Shown piece by piece: positions 1-11,242 of a stretch of DNA of 64,000 nucleotides. Position 1 is the stretch's first letter; each line of letters opens with the position of its first letter. The notes under the pieces are model-generated. The model ran no database searches, was not told where the DNA came from, and was given only the letters and a program-made list of their open reading frames with translations. Both the position numbers and the translations under genes were made by a program. Source of the DNA: Stomoxys calcitrans (lineage: Eukaryota > Arthropoda > Insecta > Diptera > Muscidae); contig NC_081553.1 of assembly GCF_963082655.1 (NCBI RefSeq), positions 45,737,859 through 45,801,858 on the forward strand, read 5' to 3'.

Positions 1-1605
1 AACTGTCAAGTGGGCTACCGAAAGTGGTCTAGGTATAAATCCGTGCAAGATAGAAGTAGTTCTTTTCAGCAGGAGATACAAGTTGCCTACAGTGGAACCT
101 GTCTCCTTGGGGGGGGAATGTTCCATTTACAGAAAGCGCAAAATACCTGGGAGTTTGGCTGGACAGGAAATTGAACTTCAAATCCAACATTTTGGAAAGG
201 GCAAGAAAGACAACTCTTGCCCTATGCACCTGCAAAAGAGCCATTGGCAAAAGTTGGGGGCTTAGACCGTGTGTCATGCATTGGTTATATACTGCAATTG
301 TCAGACCTATAATGCTATATGGTGTTGTGGTCTGGTGGACGGCGTTTCAAAAATCCACCTACTGCTCAATACTTAACCGGATCTAAAGGATGGGTTGTTT
401 GTGCATCACAGCCGCTCTGAGTACGACAGCAACTGATGCACTGAATTCAATGCTACATCTTATGCCTCTGGGCATTGTTGCTGAACAAATTGCAGCGACC
501 ACTGCCGTGAAGTTAAGGGAGCTTTCTCATTGGTCATGTGGCGGCTACGGACACTGTGTTATTCTTGATACAATATTCGATGTTCCAGGTAGTGTGGATT
601 ACATCCTACCTGAGCCACTTTTTGATAAAAATGTCTGTACCACTATTTCTGATAGAACCGATTGGAACTACGATATCCCCGGTAACAAAAGTTACATAGA
701 CTTCTATACGGATGGTTCCAAACTAAAGGACCAGGTGGGCTTTAAGTTGTACTCTAAGGATCTAGAGCTGGTCATATCGAAAGAGTTATCCGATCACTGC
801 AGTGTGTATCAAGCGGAGATCCTTGCAATTAAGGAAGTGGTGGAATAGTTAAGATACAATGTCATTACGACGATTGGCATAAATCTCTTCTCAGCCAGCC
901 AGGTAGCCATTAAATCCCTGGAGAAGGTATTTCTGAACACAAAAACCGCACTTGAGTGTCGCAGATCTCTCAACGAGATGGCTGAACAAAATTCAAAATT
1001 CACCTGTTCTGGGTGCAGGGCCACAGAGATATCCCAGGGAACTCTAAAGCGGACGAGCTTGCGAGACTAGGAACTACCCTGCTCATTACAGGGATACTGG
1101 AATCTGTGGGTATGCCTCTTGGGACATGTAGGCTAAGTTTTCAGGACCAGGCCCGAAGGACAACGAATGATAGATGGTCACGAAGAGGGGGCTGTGAGCA
1201 TTCCAAAACTATGTGGTCTAATCTAGACTTGAAGAGGTCTACTGCTTTGCTGTCATTGGCTAGAACAGACGTCACAGTCATTGTGTCCTTCAAGGCAGGC
1301 CACTGTCTAATTGGAAAACATGCTGACAGACTGAAGTTTGACAGCAAAGACTTTTGCAGAAGCTGTGAAGACATCGAAGAAGAAGAGACCATAGAACACC
1401 TTCTGTGTGTGTGTCCCACACTAGGAGTCAGAAGGAGTTCCACTTTAGGATCTCATTTCTTTGAGAACCTGTCTAATTTAGAGGATGTTAATATTCGCAA
1501 GTTATTGGGTTTTTTAAAGCGATCTGTGTGGATCAATGTAGAAACTAGAAGGCATCTTCCTTCTTCTGTTTCTGCGAAAAAGTCTAAGTCAGTCTGATGG
1601 CAGAC
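1..1605 (+). pseudogene. LINE ORF2 C-terminal part (RT end, RNase H, zinc knuckle), decayed; runs off left edge
   Basis: Remnant of a non-LTR retrotransposon polyprotein with RNase H (I-superfamily-like by domain order). Positions 1-370 hold the end of the RT region in broken frames (VVLFSRRYK, then WGLRPCVMHWLYTAIVRPIM). Positions 390-848 continue to RNase H with FYTDGSKL and YQAEILAI. A TGG codon has become TAG at 846-848, and the next catalytic aspartate (FSDSQ in the copy at 45007-46011) is alanine here (FSASQ). A frameshift near 1000 leads to 1013-1597 with GHRDIPGNSKADELARLG and a C-terminal CRSC..H..C zinc knuckle, stop at 1595-1597. The same family recurs at 25934-26981 and 44930-46612. 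No intact frame; non-functional as it stands. Confidence 0.85.
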
Positions 1606-1639
1606 TGTCACTTAAACCTAACCTCCTATGAACCGTGCA

Positions 1640-2165
1640 TGGATGTAGGATGATGTAGAGACCGGTTTATATGGGAGCTATATCATGTTATTGACCGCTT
1701 TGGATGTACTTAGCACAGTTGTTGGAAATCATAACAGAACACGACATGCGAAATTTTGGGCCTATCGGATGAAAATTGAGGCTTCCAGGGGCTCAAGAAG
1801 TCAAATCAGGAGGTCGGTATATATGGGAGCCATATAATGTTCTTGACTGACATAGGCCTTAGCACTGTTATTGACAGTCATAACAGAACATTAGGTGAAA
1901 AATTTCAGCAAAATCGGATGAAAATTGTGGGTTCTAGGGGCTCAAGAAGTCAAATTGAGAGGTCGTTTTAAATGGGAGCTATATCAGGCTTAAGACCGAT
2001 TTAGAGCGCACTTGTCATAGTTGTTGGAAGTCATAACACAACACTACGTGCAAAATTTCACCCAAATCGGTTTAAAATTGAGGCTTCCAGGGGCACAAGA
2101 AGTTAAATCGGGAGATCGGCATATATGTGAGCTATATCAGTTTATAGACCGAGTCGGAACCATCC
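1640..2165 (-). repeat. R153b tandem array, about 3.5 units, no termini
   Basis: The phrase 'tatatgggagctatat' recurs at about 1671, 1822, 1971 and 2124, spacing 149-153 bp, each followed by 'caaaatttcagc..aaatcggat' and 'ggctcaagaagtcaaat'. Both element ends are missing; the array is wedged between two LINE relics. Strand is relative to the complete R153b copies. Confidence 0.8.
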
Positions 2166-2299
2166 TGCTCCCTCAACAATCCTCAGGAGAGATACCAGAG
2201 GTACATTCGCAAGTTCACCCAGATCACAGAAGAAACGGCTCCCCAGAAAGGAGAGCCTACGTCTGTGCAGACCCGAACAGAAACACAGCAAGTGCTCAA

Positions 2300-4185
2300 T
2301 AGCGTCCTACTCATCCTCACTGAGGCAACTCCTACAGAAGTCATTGTGTGGTAAACCCATGCGCGGCGCCATGCGGCCTAAGGCACAGTGTCCGGTTATG
2401 ACCCCATATCAAAGTACTCATCGACTTTTTCGCCAGCAATTCCCTCATCCTCTTCCGTTCGATGACCGGCCATAGCTCCTTCGCAGTAGCTCGACAAATG
2501 GCTGTTCAGTAGCTCGACAAATGGCTGTTCAATAGCTCGAGCAATGGCACGTAGGCAAGACCGATGACTGGTCCGCCCGCAGTAGACGAACCCCTCCTGG
2601 CTCTTTCGGCCGCCCTCTCATCTCCTGGAACCTATGTCAACTTCACATCGTGCGCCCGGAGCCTATCCAGAGATTCCAAACAGTCCGCCACGCATATCGA
2701 CCTCACCATCCTCGACCCCAAGGCCTTGAGCGCCAGCATACTGTCCACATAAATTCTGAGTTTCGAGGGCGGTCAGCCCCTTGCCAGAATTTCTTTTGCT
2801 GCTACTGCAATGGCACAGACCTCTGCCTAAAAGACCGTACACTCGTCCGGCAGTCTCAGAGACATACTGATATTGAGTGCATCAGGGTAGAACCCCAATC
2901 CAGTCCTTGAGTCCATCTTGGAGTCATCTGTGTAGATCGAGGTCTCATTAAGTACACCATACGCCCTCCATTCGTTTCTCTCAGGAAAACGGATGGCGAA
3001 TGCCCTCACTCCAGTCGGCACTGGTGCCAGGTAGTGGGATATCCTCCTCAGTCCACCCTCTGTATTCATAATATCCAGAATCAAACTGTGGCGCAACCAT
3101 CCTCCTTTAGCATAGCGAGCTCTCTCAGCCTAAGCGCTACCCTGGCGGCTCAGTTCCAAATATAGATCCCAATGGGCAGCATCGCCTCCAGGCCTGCCTG
3201 CGTTGCAGATCTCAGCCCCCCTGTGATCCCTACGCAGGCCAGTGTCTGGACCTTCTCGAATTCCTTCGCACGGGTCCTCTTCCCTACGGCGTCCCAACAT
3301 ACCAGTGCTCCATAGGCCAGTACTGGTCTCACAATGGCCGTATACATCCAATAAATCAACTTGGGAGTCACCCCCCACTTCCTAGCGAATGGAGGACTAT
3401 GCCTATGGACTTCGTCTCATTCAACAGCCGCATGGAGCCCTTGTGATCCCGACGAAGGACCTTCTCGAATTCATTCGCACTTGTCCTTTTTCCTACGGCG
3501 TCCTAACATACCAAGGCTATAGGCCATTACTGGTCTCACAATGGCCGTATACATCCAATAAGTCATCTTGGGAGTCAGCCCTCACTTCCTTGCTTATGGA
3601 CTTCGCCTCATTCAACAGCAGCAGGGAGTCTGAACTTCGGTATCTTATATCTACGCGTAAAGAGCACCAGCTCCGTCTTTCCTGGGTAGTTCCTCAACCC
3701 ATTTTTGGTAGCCCATCCGATATTTCTGGTAGCGACCCTTCCATGATCTCGCTGATCGTCGATAGAAACCACCCTCAGACCAGCCTCAGACCAGCCTCAG
3801 ACCAGCCTCAGACCAGCCTCAGACTAGCCTCGGACCAGCACCACGACGTAGTCGCATAAGCGATAATCCTCGAGCCGTCCCCACGAGATCCATCAGGATT
3901 TCATTAATCACAAGGTTCCACACTATCAGTGAGAATACCCCTCCTTGGGGTGTTTCTCTGATCACCCACCTTCTGACCACACATTTTGCCAGGTTTGCAT
4001 TAAAAATCCTGCCATTTTTTGTCCATTATGATATTAAGGGGTGAATCCCCTTGCGGTCCAGTGCGGCAACTATCGCCCCAATCTCCACATTATTAAAAGC
4101 CCCCTCAACATCCAAGAAGGCCACCAAAGTGTAATCCTTCTGCCCGAGAGACGTCGTTCAGAGAGTTCTATCGTTCAGAGAGTTA
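2300..4185 (-). pseudogene. LINE RT + RNase H relic, internally duplicated
   Basis: Reading the minus strand from 4150 downward: RT motif A as FLDVEGAFNNV (4091-4129), motif B as TPQGGVFS (about 3931-3953), and a broken YADD-like motif C near 3842-3866 where bases are lost. A region coding YWMYTAIVRPVLAYGA follows at 3251-3412; a copy of it sits at about 3459-3612 as a tandem duplication offset by about 208 bp. RNase H follows with IYTDDSKMDSRTGLGFY (about 2890-2945) and a WVPG-type motif near 2620. A 23 bp tandem duplication lies at 2484-2541. Different family from the LINE at 1-1605 (closer to R1/jockey/I types; exact clade not decidable by eye). Multiple frameshifts; dead. Confidence 0.8.
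3774..3838. repeat. 11 bp minisatellite (CCTCAGACCAG)x~6
   Basis: Six near-identical copies of CCTCAGACCAG, the last with two changes, inside the LINE relic just beside its broken RT catalytic motif. Confidence 0.9.
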
Positions 4186-5310
4186 TTGCCAAAGTAGGCC
4201 CATAGGCTTAAATCCTAATTTATTCGAATTAACTGAAATGTTAAGTGGTTTTACACTCCTGCAAGTGAATAGTCGGCCTCAATGCTCGCCTGCTTATTAT
4301 TTACTTAGTTTTAGTGCAACATATAACTCAAGTTTGTTTCCTAAGTCTTTTGTTTTGTTAGAAAAGTACCAACTAAATATGTCGAATTTAATTTCAAAAA
4401 TTTTCAAAGTCAACTTTCATTTTCACTTATCTTTTGTTTAGAATTCAAACAACATGCAACTGTTAAACCTAAAACAGTCTAACAAATCTAAACACTTAAT
4501 TAGCCTATATGACGTCATATGGAAAAATACATCTTTGGACATTGTTCGTACATTAATGCACTTGATGCAGCAACCATTGTCTAGACTAAAGCATAACAAA
4601 ACACACACACACACACACGATTTAGCCAACACTTCAGCAGCAGAGCTCACGAACTCAAAGTTAAGCGTTTGGTTGAAAGCCGCCATACCTGCCCGAACAG
4701 AAGTGAATGAAAATCCAAAAGTTTAGATTTGATATCAAATTAAACCTTTTGGAGCAAGTTGAACAACGTGCAACCAGCCAGCGTACTGTGTACATGAAAC
4801 GTCCACATGAAATGTTATTTGTTTGGGTTCGTCCAATGGCTCACGTACAATAGTTGTATAAAGCATGGCAGCTGCTACGCATGCGTGCTTGCTTGCCAGC
4901 TATGAAAAGCGGCATCTAGCACCGGGTCAACGCCAAATGTTGGATTCGTGAGCATGAGTGTGGAGATTTTGTTTTGTTCGTTTTTGAAGTGCCACAAAGC
5001 ATTTGTTATTCTAACCTCTTGTATTAAAAGAAAACAAATAAGAATAACTTATGAAGGCAACAGCACTACTGCAATGAGTAGGCTGTAGTTTAAGTGTGTG
5101 TGGGGGGGCCAGTGGGGAGAAAATTGGAGGTAATGTGCCAAATTTTAGAAAAGTTTACCAAATTTCGATTTTATACAGTATAATGCCATATAATACATAT
5201 TATTCTTTAACCCCAAAACATAGACTCAGTCTAATCGGTTTAAACAGCTCACGCACGTTTCGTGTTTTGTTTTACGATCAAACATCTCCAGTTTGTTCTA
5301 TAAATAAACC
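4186..5310. other. AT-rich spacer; no gene seen
   Basis: No supported coding region. Contains one copy of the 26 bp motif (4329-4356), a short (AC)n run at about 4599-4618, and a TATAAA at 4856-4861 followed by GC-richer DNA without a convincing exon. Confidence 0.6.
4329..4356 (-). promoter_or_regulatory. 26 bp dispersed motif, copy 1
   Basis: Minus strand reads AACAAAAGACTTAGG, then AA, then ACAAACTTG. One of nine copies in the window (see findings). Function unknown; 'regulatory' is only the nearest category. Confidence 0.5.
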
Positions 5311-6370
5311 ATGTATCGTCTTACAAACAAAAAACGCTTGCAAATCATTGAATTTTATGGTCAAAATGCGTGCTCTGTTAAGAAAGTTCATCGCTCGCTT
5401 CTTTAATTTTACGACAAAGCTAAATTTTTGGCTTGATGGGTACGTAAATATGCAGAGTTGTCGATTTTGGAGTGAAGATCAGCCAGAAGCATTGCAAGAG
5501 CTACCCATGCATACAGAAAAATCACAGTTAGGTACGGTTTATAGGCTGGTGGCATCATTGGTCCGTACTTCTTCAAAGATGATGTGAATCGCAACGTTAC
5601 TGTGAATAGTGAGCGCTATCGTAAGATGATGGTATCCAACTTTTTTCTTGCCCAAAATGCAAGAGCTTGACTTGCATGACATGTGGATTCAACAAAACGG
5701 TGCCACATACCACACAGTAGGCGTAACAATGGACTTATAGAGAGTCGAGTTCGGTGAAGCTATTTTTTGGCTCAATGGGTACGTAAATAAACAGAGTTGT
5801 CGATTTTGGAGTGAAGATCAGCCAGAAGCATTGCAAGAGCTACCCATGCGTACAAAAAAAGTCACAGTTTGGTGCGGTTTATGGGCTGGTAGCATCATTG
5901 GACCGTACTTCTTCAAAGATAATGCGAATCGTAACTTAACTGTTAAAGGTAAGCGCTATCATGAAATGTTGGCATGCAACTTTTTTTGCCCAAATTGCAA
6001 GAGCTTGACTTACATGATAGGTGGATTCAACAAAACGGTGCCACATACCACATAGTAGGCGTAATAATGGACTTATTGGGAGGCGAGTTCGGTGAACATT
6101 TTATTTCACTCTTGGCACCGGTCAATTGGCCGCCTAGATCTTGCGATTCAATTTCCTTAGACAATTTTTTGTAGGGCTATGTTAAAGCTCATGGCTATAC
6201 AGACAAGCCCGCTACAATTGATGCATTGGAAGACAACATTGAAGCATTTATTCGTGAGATACCAGCCGAAATGTTGGAAAGAGTATGCTAAAATTGGACT
6301 AAGCGGATGAACCATTTGAGGCGCAGTCACGGTCAATATTTGCATGAAATAATCTTCAAACATAAAATTA
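5311..6370 (+). pseudogene. mariner-family transposase relic with internal deletion and internal duplication
   Basis: ATG at 5311 opens the N-terminal helix-turn-helix start (LTNKKRLQIIEFYGQNACSV). At about 5405 the reading jumps directly to the catalytic core (FWLDGYVNMQSCRFWSEDQP), so roughly the second DNA-binding part is deleted. The core segment 5417-5757 is repeated as 5758-6096 (offset 339 bp). Both copies read IQQNGATYH where an active enzyme has Asp in place of Asn. The last acidic residue survives in WPPRSCD, 36 residues after that Asn. C-terminus ALEDNIEAFIREIPAEMLERV lies at about 6215-6290. Several frameshifts and stops. Related to the copies at 21319, 25868-27370 and 48485-49091. 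No terminal repeat was found. Confidence 0.85.
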
Positions 6371-6503
6371 TTTAATTATCATCAAAATCGGTTCAGATTT
6401 AGGTATAGCTCCCATATATATGTATCGCCCGATTTACACTTAAATGGCCGCAGTAACTAAAATTTTCAACCGATCTGCACAATATTTGGCGCGGATTGTT
6501 TTG
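6371..6503. repeat. single degenerate R153-like unit
   Basis: 'ttcagatttaggtatagctcccatatat' followed by 'ccgatttacac' matches part of an R153 unit; no termini. Confidence 0.5.
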
Positions 6504-6510
6504 TTACAAA

Positions 6511-6773
6511 TTTTGCCCAAGAGCTAAGGAACAGGGGCAGACTTCTCACATATCAATGAGTACAGTCCGATTCAAGTTTGAGCTCAATGCTAAGGGGCCT
6601 CCTTTTTATAGCCGGGTCCGAACTTCATACCGCAGTGCGACACCTCTTTGGAGAGAAGTTTTACATGGCGTGGTACCTCACAAATATTGCCAGCATTAGA
6701 AGGATTCTAACCATGGCATTCAACGCCATAGGGGGACGTGATAACCTCTGCGCTACGGTGGCCTCCTATACCC
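6511..6773 (-). repeat. tRNA-headed SINE, internally deleted
   Basis: On the minus strand the head begins GGAGGCCACCGTAGCGCAG, with A-box-like TAGCGCAGAGGTTATCACG. The B box is damaged (GGATTCTAACC instead of GGATTCGAACC on the plus strand) and about 40 bp downstream of the head are missing relative to the other copies. The body matches the SINEs at 17925, 37236 and 44650. Candidate target duplication TTACAAA at 6504-6510 and 6774-6780. Confidence 0.75.
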
Positions 6774-6780
6774 TTACAAA

Positions 6781-8260
6781 ATAATTTTCCAATCGGTTTA
6801 CAAACGAATGCAGTGTCTATACAAAACTTTTAAGCGATGTGGCTTCTTGAGCCTCTAGTTGTCCCAACTCTTAGCCGATTTGGCTATGTGATGGATTGTT
6901 AAGTTCTACCATGAGTATTTTTCCGAAGTCCCTTTTCCCTACTCATCACACCAACTCCCTCTGGGGTCTTTTTTGATTTGAAATCTCCCAAGCCCTGTTA
7001 GACAGCGGTAGTGGCAATTGCTGGCTCACGCATTTTAGTTCATTTGATGTTAATAGCGCTACCGCAGGAAAGCCTCAAAAAAGCGGATCGGATTTTCATC
7101 TGCATAGTCAGCGTCTTTCGAATGCTAAGTTTCCATTTAAGTGAGGACTCGCATATGCACAAAACATTTTATTTTTTTTTTTTTTTGGGCAGCATGCATT
7201 GGATATGTGTGGTTACTTCAGCCAACGAATAAAATTTGGTTTTTGTTGCATACTACACCACCGACACCCATACTAACACCAACATTGACAATTATTACAT
7301 GCCACACACATGTAAGCGATAAAAAGTTGTGTAAGACCCCTTACAGAGGGACAAACGAATATAGGCGAACAGACGAGTTCGCATCCATAGTGCAGCGCCG
7401 CACAATGAATGCATGGCTATCATATTACGGCCATTGGAAAACACGGCTAAAAACCCGAGAGGCATGCAACAAACAAACAGCCTTTGCTAACGCACTAACG
7501 CAGTTTATCTGCCTCTATCTGTTTCGCTCGCGCTGGTTGGCAGTAAAGTTTTAGTTTGAATGAATGCACAACAGAAAAACTAGAGCAAATCATAAAAATA
7601 AAACTGCAAACTAACTCGCAACGAGATAAATAATTAAATTGTAGTCATTTTCGTTGATCGTAAAAATGACAGCCAAACATAAACTGAGTAAATGCCTTAA
7701 AGACATTTTTCGAATGCAACAATGCCACCAACAAAATCAAACAACAAGACTCTATGTCCAAGAATGTGACAGCCAAATTTATTGTGATCACTAGGAGCCT
7801 GTGCGCAGCAGGCTCACACATTCACAATCTAACCCATTGACCCTGCTTGATGACGGGTCGATGCAATAAGATTTGCCTTACCTATTGTGGTGGCTTATCT
7901 GCGTTGAATAGGTTTTTGGATTTTTGGATTTCAATTTCAATTCATTAGCCATATCGTATGACGGAAAGATAAATTATTGCTTGGCAGCTTTAATTTGATT
8001 AAAATAGTCCATACAAGTGTCATTATTGCCTAAGATAACCATTATTCAGCAATTGCTGATGTTATAGTGGATTTTAAGTAAAAATGCAAATTATATTAAA
8101 CTGACAGCTTCTAAAATATTTCTTAGAAAGAGGTCTACAATTGCTTGCATTTAAATCGAAATTCTTTGAAATTGCCGAAATAAATAAAATGAATCATTGA
8201 TCTCTTAGAGATGAAAAAAATAAAAAAAATATTTTTTAATAACATTATTAACTAAAAATG
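6781..8260. other. Mostly unique spacer; no gene recognised
   Basis: 6781-6960 is a degenerate R153b-like scrap ('cttcttgagcctct..'). The rest has no supported ORF. Around 7480-7560 there is a GC-richer patch ('tctgtttcgctcgcgctggt' then 'ggcagtaaagttttagtttg') that looks promoter-like for a fly but has no recognisable partner exon. 8130-8260 is very AT-rich. Confidence 0.5.
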
Positions 8261-9483
8261 TTTATACCCTCCGCCATAGGATGGGGGTATACTAATTACA
8301 TCATTCTGTTTGTAACACTTTGAAATATGCTTCTAAGACCCCATAAAGTATATAATGGGTTGCCCAAAAAGTAATTGCGGATTTTTCATATAGTCGGCGT
8401 TGACAAATTTTTTCGCAGCTTGTGACTCTGTAATTGCATTCTTTTTTCTGTCAGTTATCAGCTGTTACTTTTAGAAAAAAAGTGTAAAAAATTATATTGG
8501 ATTAAAGTTCATTCTAAGTTTTATTAAAAATGCATTTACTTTCTTTTAAAAAAATTCGCAATTACTTTTTGGGCAATCCAATGTATTCTTGAACGTCATG
8601 TCATTTAAAGTCGATCTAACCATGTCCGTCCGTCTGTCCATCCGTCTGTCCGCCCGTCTGTCCGTCTGTCCGTCCGTCTGTCAGTCTGTCCGTATGTCCG
8701 TCCGTCTGTCGAAAGCAAGCTAACATCTGAAGGAGTAGAGCTAGCCTCTTGAAATTTTGCACAAATACTTCTTGTAAGTGTAGGTCGGTTGGGATGGTAA
8801 ATGGACGAAATCGGTCAATGTTTTGATATAGCTGTCATACAAACCGATCTTGGATCTTGATTTCTTGAGCCTCTAGAGGGCGCAATTCTCGTCCGATTTG
8901 ACTGAAATTTCGCACATAGTGTTTTGATATTACTTCCAACAACTCTGCGAAGTATGGTCCAAATCGGTCTATAACCTGATATAGCTGCCATACAAGCCGA
9001 TCTTGGGTCTTGACTTCTTGAGCCTCTATAGGGCGCAAATCTCGTCCAATTTGACTGAAATTTCGCACATGGTGTTTTGATATCACTTACAACAACTGTG
9101 CGAAGTATGGTTCAAATCGGTCTATAACCTGATATAGCTGCCATATAAACCGATCTTGGGTCTTGACTTCTTGAGCCTCTAGAGGGCACAATTCTCATCC
9201 GATTGGCACAAATTTTGTACAACGGCTCCTACCGTGGCCTTCAACACACGTGTGCAATATGGTAAGAATCGATCTATAGCTTGATACAGCTTCCACGATT
9301 TCTCACGATTTCGCTTCTTGAGCCTCGAATCGGACTATAACTTGATATAGCTGCCTCTCCGTCCTTATGCATTATACTTTGTTTGCCTAAAAACAGATAC
9401 TGCGCAAAGAACTCAACAGATGCGACCATGGTGGAGGGTATATAAGATTCGGCCCGGCCAAACTTAGCACGCTTTTACTTGTT
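8261..9483 (+). mobile_element. R153b element with both termini, MITE inside
   Basis: Head 'tttataccctccgccatagg..gggggtatac' at 8261, a (GTCC)n-like patch at 8623-8711, then tandem units about 153 bp apart reading on this strand 'gatatagctgccatacaa', ending in the tail 'catggtggagggtatataag', 'ttcggcccggccaaac' and ACTTGTT at 9477-9483. Interrupted by a MITE at 8355-8581. No coding capacity; open frames through the units follow from a repeat length divisible by three. Confidence 0.8.
8355..8581. mobile_element. mariner-type MITE, copy A
   Basis: Terminal inverted repeats begin (A)TGGGTTGCCCAAAAAGTAAT and end in its complement. Left TA at 8353-8354; the right target base pair is mutated to TG. 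Joining the flanks restores the element head sequence (..aaagtata + tgtattcttgaac..). About 85-95% similar by eye to copies B-D. Confidence 0.85.
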
Positions 9484-10440
9484 ATATATAAGATTTTGCT
9501 GAAATTTGGGACGGTGAGTTGTACTAGGCCACAGTACATCCTTCTTCAATCATGTCACGATTGGTCCAGATTTGGATATAGCTGCCATATAGACCGATCG
9601 TTCGATTTAAGGTCTTGGGTCCATAAAACCCACATTTTTTGTTCCATTTTGCCAAAATTTGGGACAGTGAGTTATGTTAGGTTCTTCGATATGCTTCTTC
9701 AATTTAGCACAGATCGGTCCAAATTTGGAAATAGCTGCCATATAGACCGATCATTCGATTAAAGATCTTAGGCACATAAAAGTCGCATTTCTACACCTTT
9801 CTGCAATTTGGCCCAGATCGATCCAGATTTTGATTTTGATTTTTGGCCCCTAAGATGGGCACTTAATGCCTAATTTCCCCAACGTTTGGCACATTGAGTT
9901 TTGTTAGGCTCTTGGACATCCTTCTTCAATTTAGCTCAGATCGATCTAGATTTGGATATAGCTGCCATATAGACCGGTCTCTCGATTTAAGATCTTTGGC
10001 CCATAAAAGGCGCATTTATTATCTTTCGTCGCCGAAATTTGGGAAAGTGAGTTATGTTAGGGCCTTCTACATATTTTTGAAATTTGGTCCAGACCGGTCC
10101 AGATTTTGAATTAGCTGATATATAGACCTATCTCTCGATTTAAGGTCTTGAGCCCATAATTGGTGCATTTATTATCCGATACCGCTGAAATTGCGGACAG
10201 TGCGTTGTGTTAGGACAATCGACATCCTTTTTCAAGTTGGCCCAAATCGGTTCAGATTTGGATATAACTGCCATTTAGACCGATCTCTCGATTTTAAAGT
10301 CTTGGCCCAATATAAGGCGCATTTATAAACCGATTTCTTTGAAATTTGACACAGTGATTTATATTATTATATATGGTTCAGATGGGTCTATATTTGGATA
10401 TATTTACCAAAACAACCAATAATTTGTTCTACAAAATTGA
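9484..10440 (+). repeat. R153a tandem array (+ orientation)
   Basis: About six units with 'tagctgccatatagaccgat', 'cataaaaggcgcattta' and 'gaaatttgggacagtgagtt'. It starts directly after the R153b tail and stops at a junction near 10440. Confidence 0.8.
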
Positions 10441-10444
10441 GCAA

Positions 10445-10990
10445 TGACTCGTACTTATTAAGGGTCAACACAGGTTACGGTCCCAAATTTCTGCAAAATC
10501 GGAAAATAAATGTGGCTTTTATGGGCCTAAGTCCCAAAATCGGCGGATCGGTCTATATGGCAGCTATATCCAAATCTGGATCGATCTGAGCCAAATTGAA
10601 AAAGGATGTTGAAGGGCTTAACACAACTCACTGCCCCAAATTTCAGCAAAATCGGATAATAAATGTGGCTTTTATGGGCCTAAGACCCTAAATCAGCGGA
10701 TCGGTCTATATGGGGGCTATATCAAGATATAGTCCCATATAACCCATCTTCGAACTTAACCTGCTTCTGGACAAAAAAAGATTCTGTGCAAAGTTTCCGC
10801 CAGATATTTCTATTTTTAAAGACTGTAGCGTGATTTCAGCAGACAGACGGACGGATATGTCTAGATCGTCTTAGATTTTTATGCTGTTCAAGAATATATA
10901 TACTTTATAGAGCCGGAAATCGATATTTCGGTGTGTTGCAATCGGAATGACAAAACGAATATACCCCCATGCTTCGGTGGTGGGTATAAA
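10445..10990 (-). mobile_element. R153a head with two units (- orientation)
   Basis: Reversed units at about 10470-10740, then the conserved head: 'gacagacggacgg', 'tatatatactttatag', 'cgaatatacccccatg' and 'ggtggtgggtataaaa' ending at about 10990. Lies head-outward against the + array at 9484-10440. Confidence 0.8.
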
Positions 10991-11018
10991 AAAATTAAAA
11001 ATTAATATAGTATTGTAA

Positions 11019-11044
11019 AACAAAAGACTTAAGACACAAACATG
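11019..11044 (+). promoter_or_regulatory. 26 bp dispersed motif, copy 2
   Basis: AACAAAAGACTTAAG, AC, ACAAACATG. Starts about 30 bp beyond the R153a head but shares no flank with other copies. Confidence 0.5.
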
Positions 11045-11216
11045 CAAGGGCGTTGTATTATTCAAGATTATTATTATAGGTCGCTATGTTTATATAAATA
11101 ATTCAGTTTATGACAAAAGAAAAACATTGCACGCATCACAACTCTAATCCTATTGAGTTCATTAAATTGAGTAATTTCATTTAGGGGTACACAAAACTAA
11201 AATGGCAATAATGGAA

Positions 11217-11242
11217 AACAAAAGACTTAAGACACAAACTCT
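11217..11242 (+). promoter_or_regulatory. 26 bp dispersed motif, copy 3
   Basis: AACAAAAGACTTAAG, AC, ACAAACTCT; same orientation as copy 2, about 200 bp away. Confidence 0.5.

Noticed and set aside
3389..3859. 156-codon plus-strand open frame
   Set aside because: It is antisense to the LINE RT on the minus strand, which has recognisable motifs; the open frame is a shadow.
4852..4962. TATA-box promoter at 4856
   Set aside because: TATAAA alone in AT-rich DNA, with no initiator, exon or conserved coding sequence downstream.
8623..8711. (GTCC/GTCT)n tract as an independent microsatellite
   Set aside because: The same short tract occurs at the same place in nearly every R153 head, so it is part of the element, merely expanded here.
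9484..10440. CRISPR array
   Set aside because: The repeats are continuous 153 bp units without unique spacers, in a eukaryotic context.
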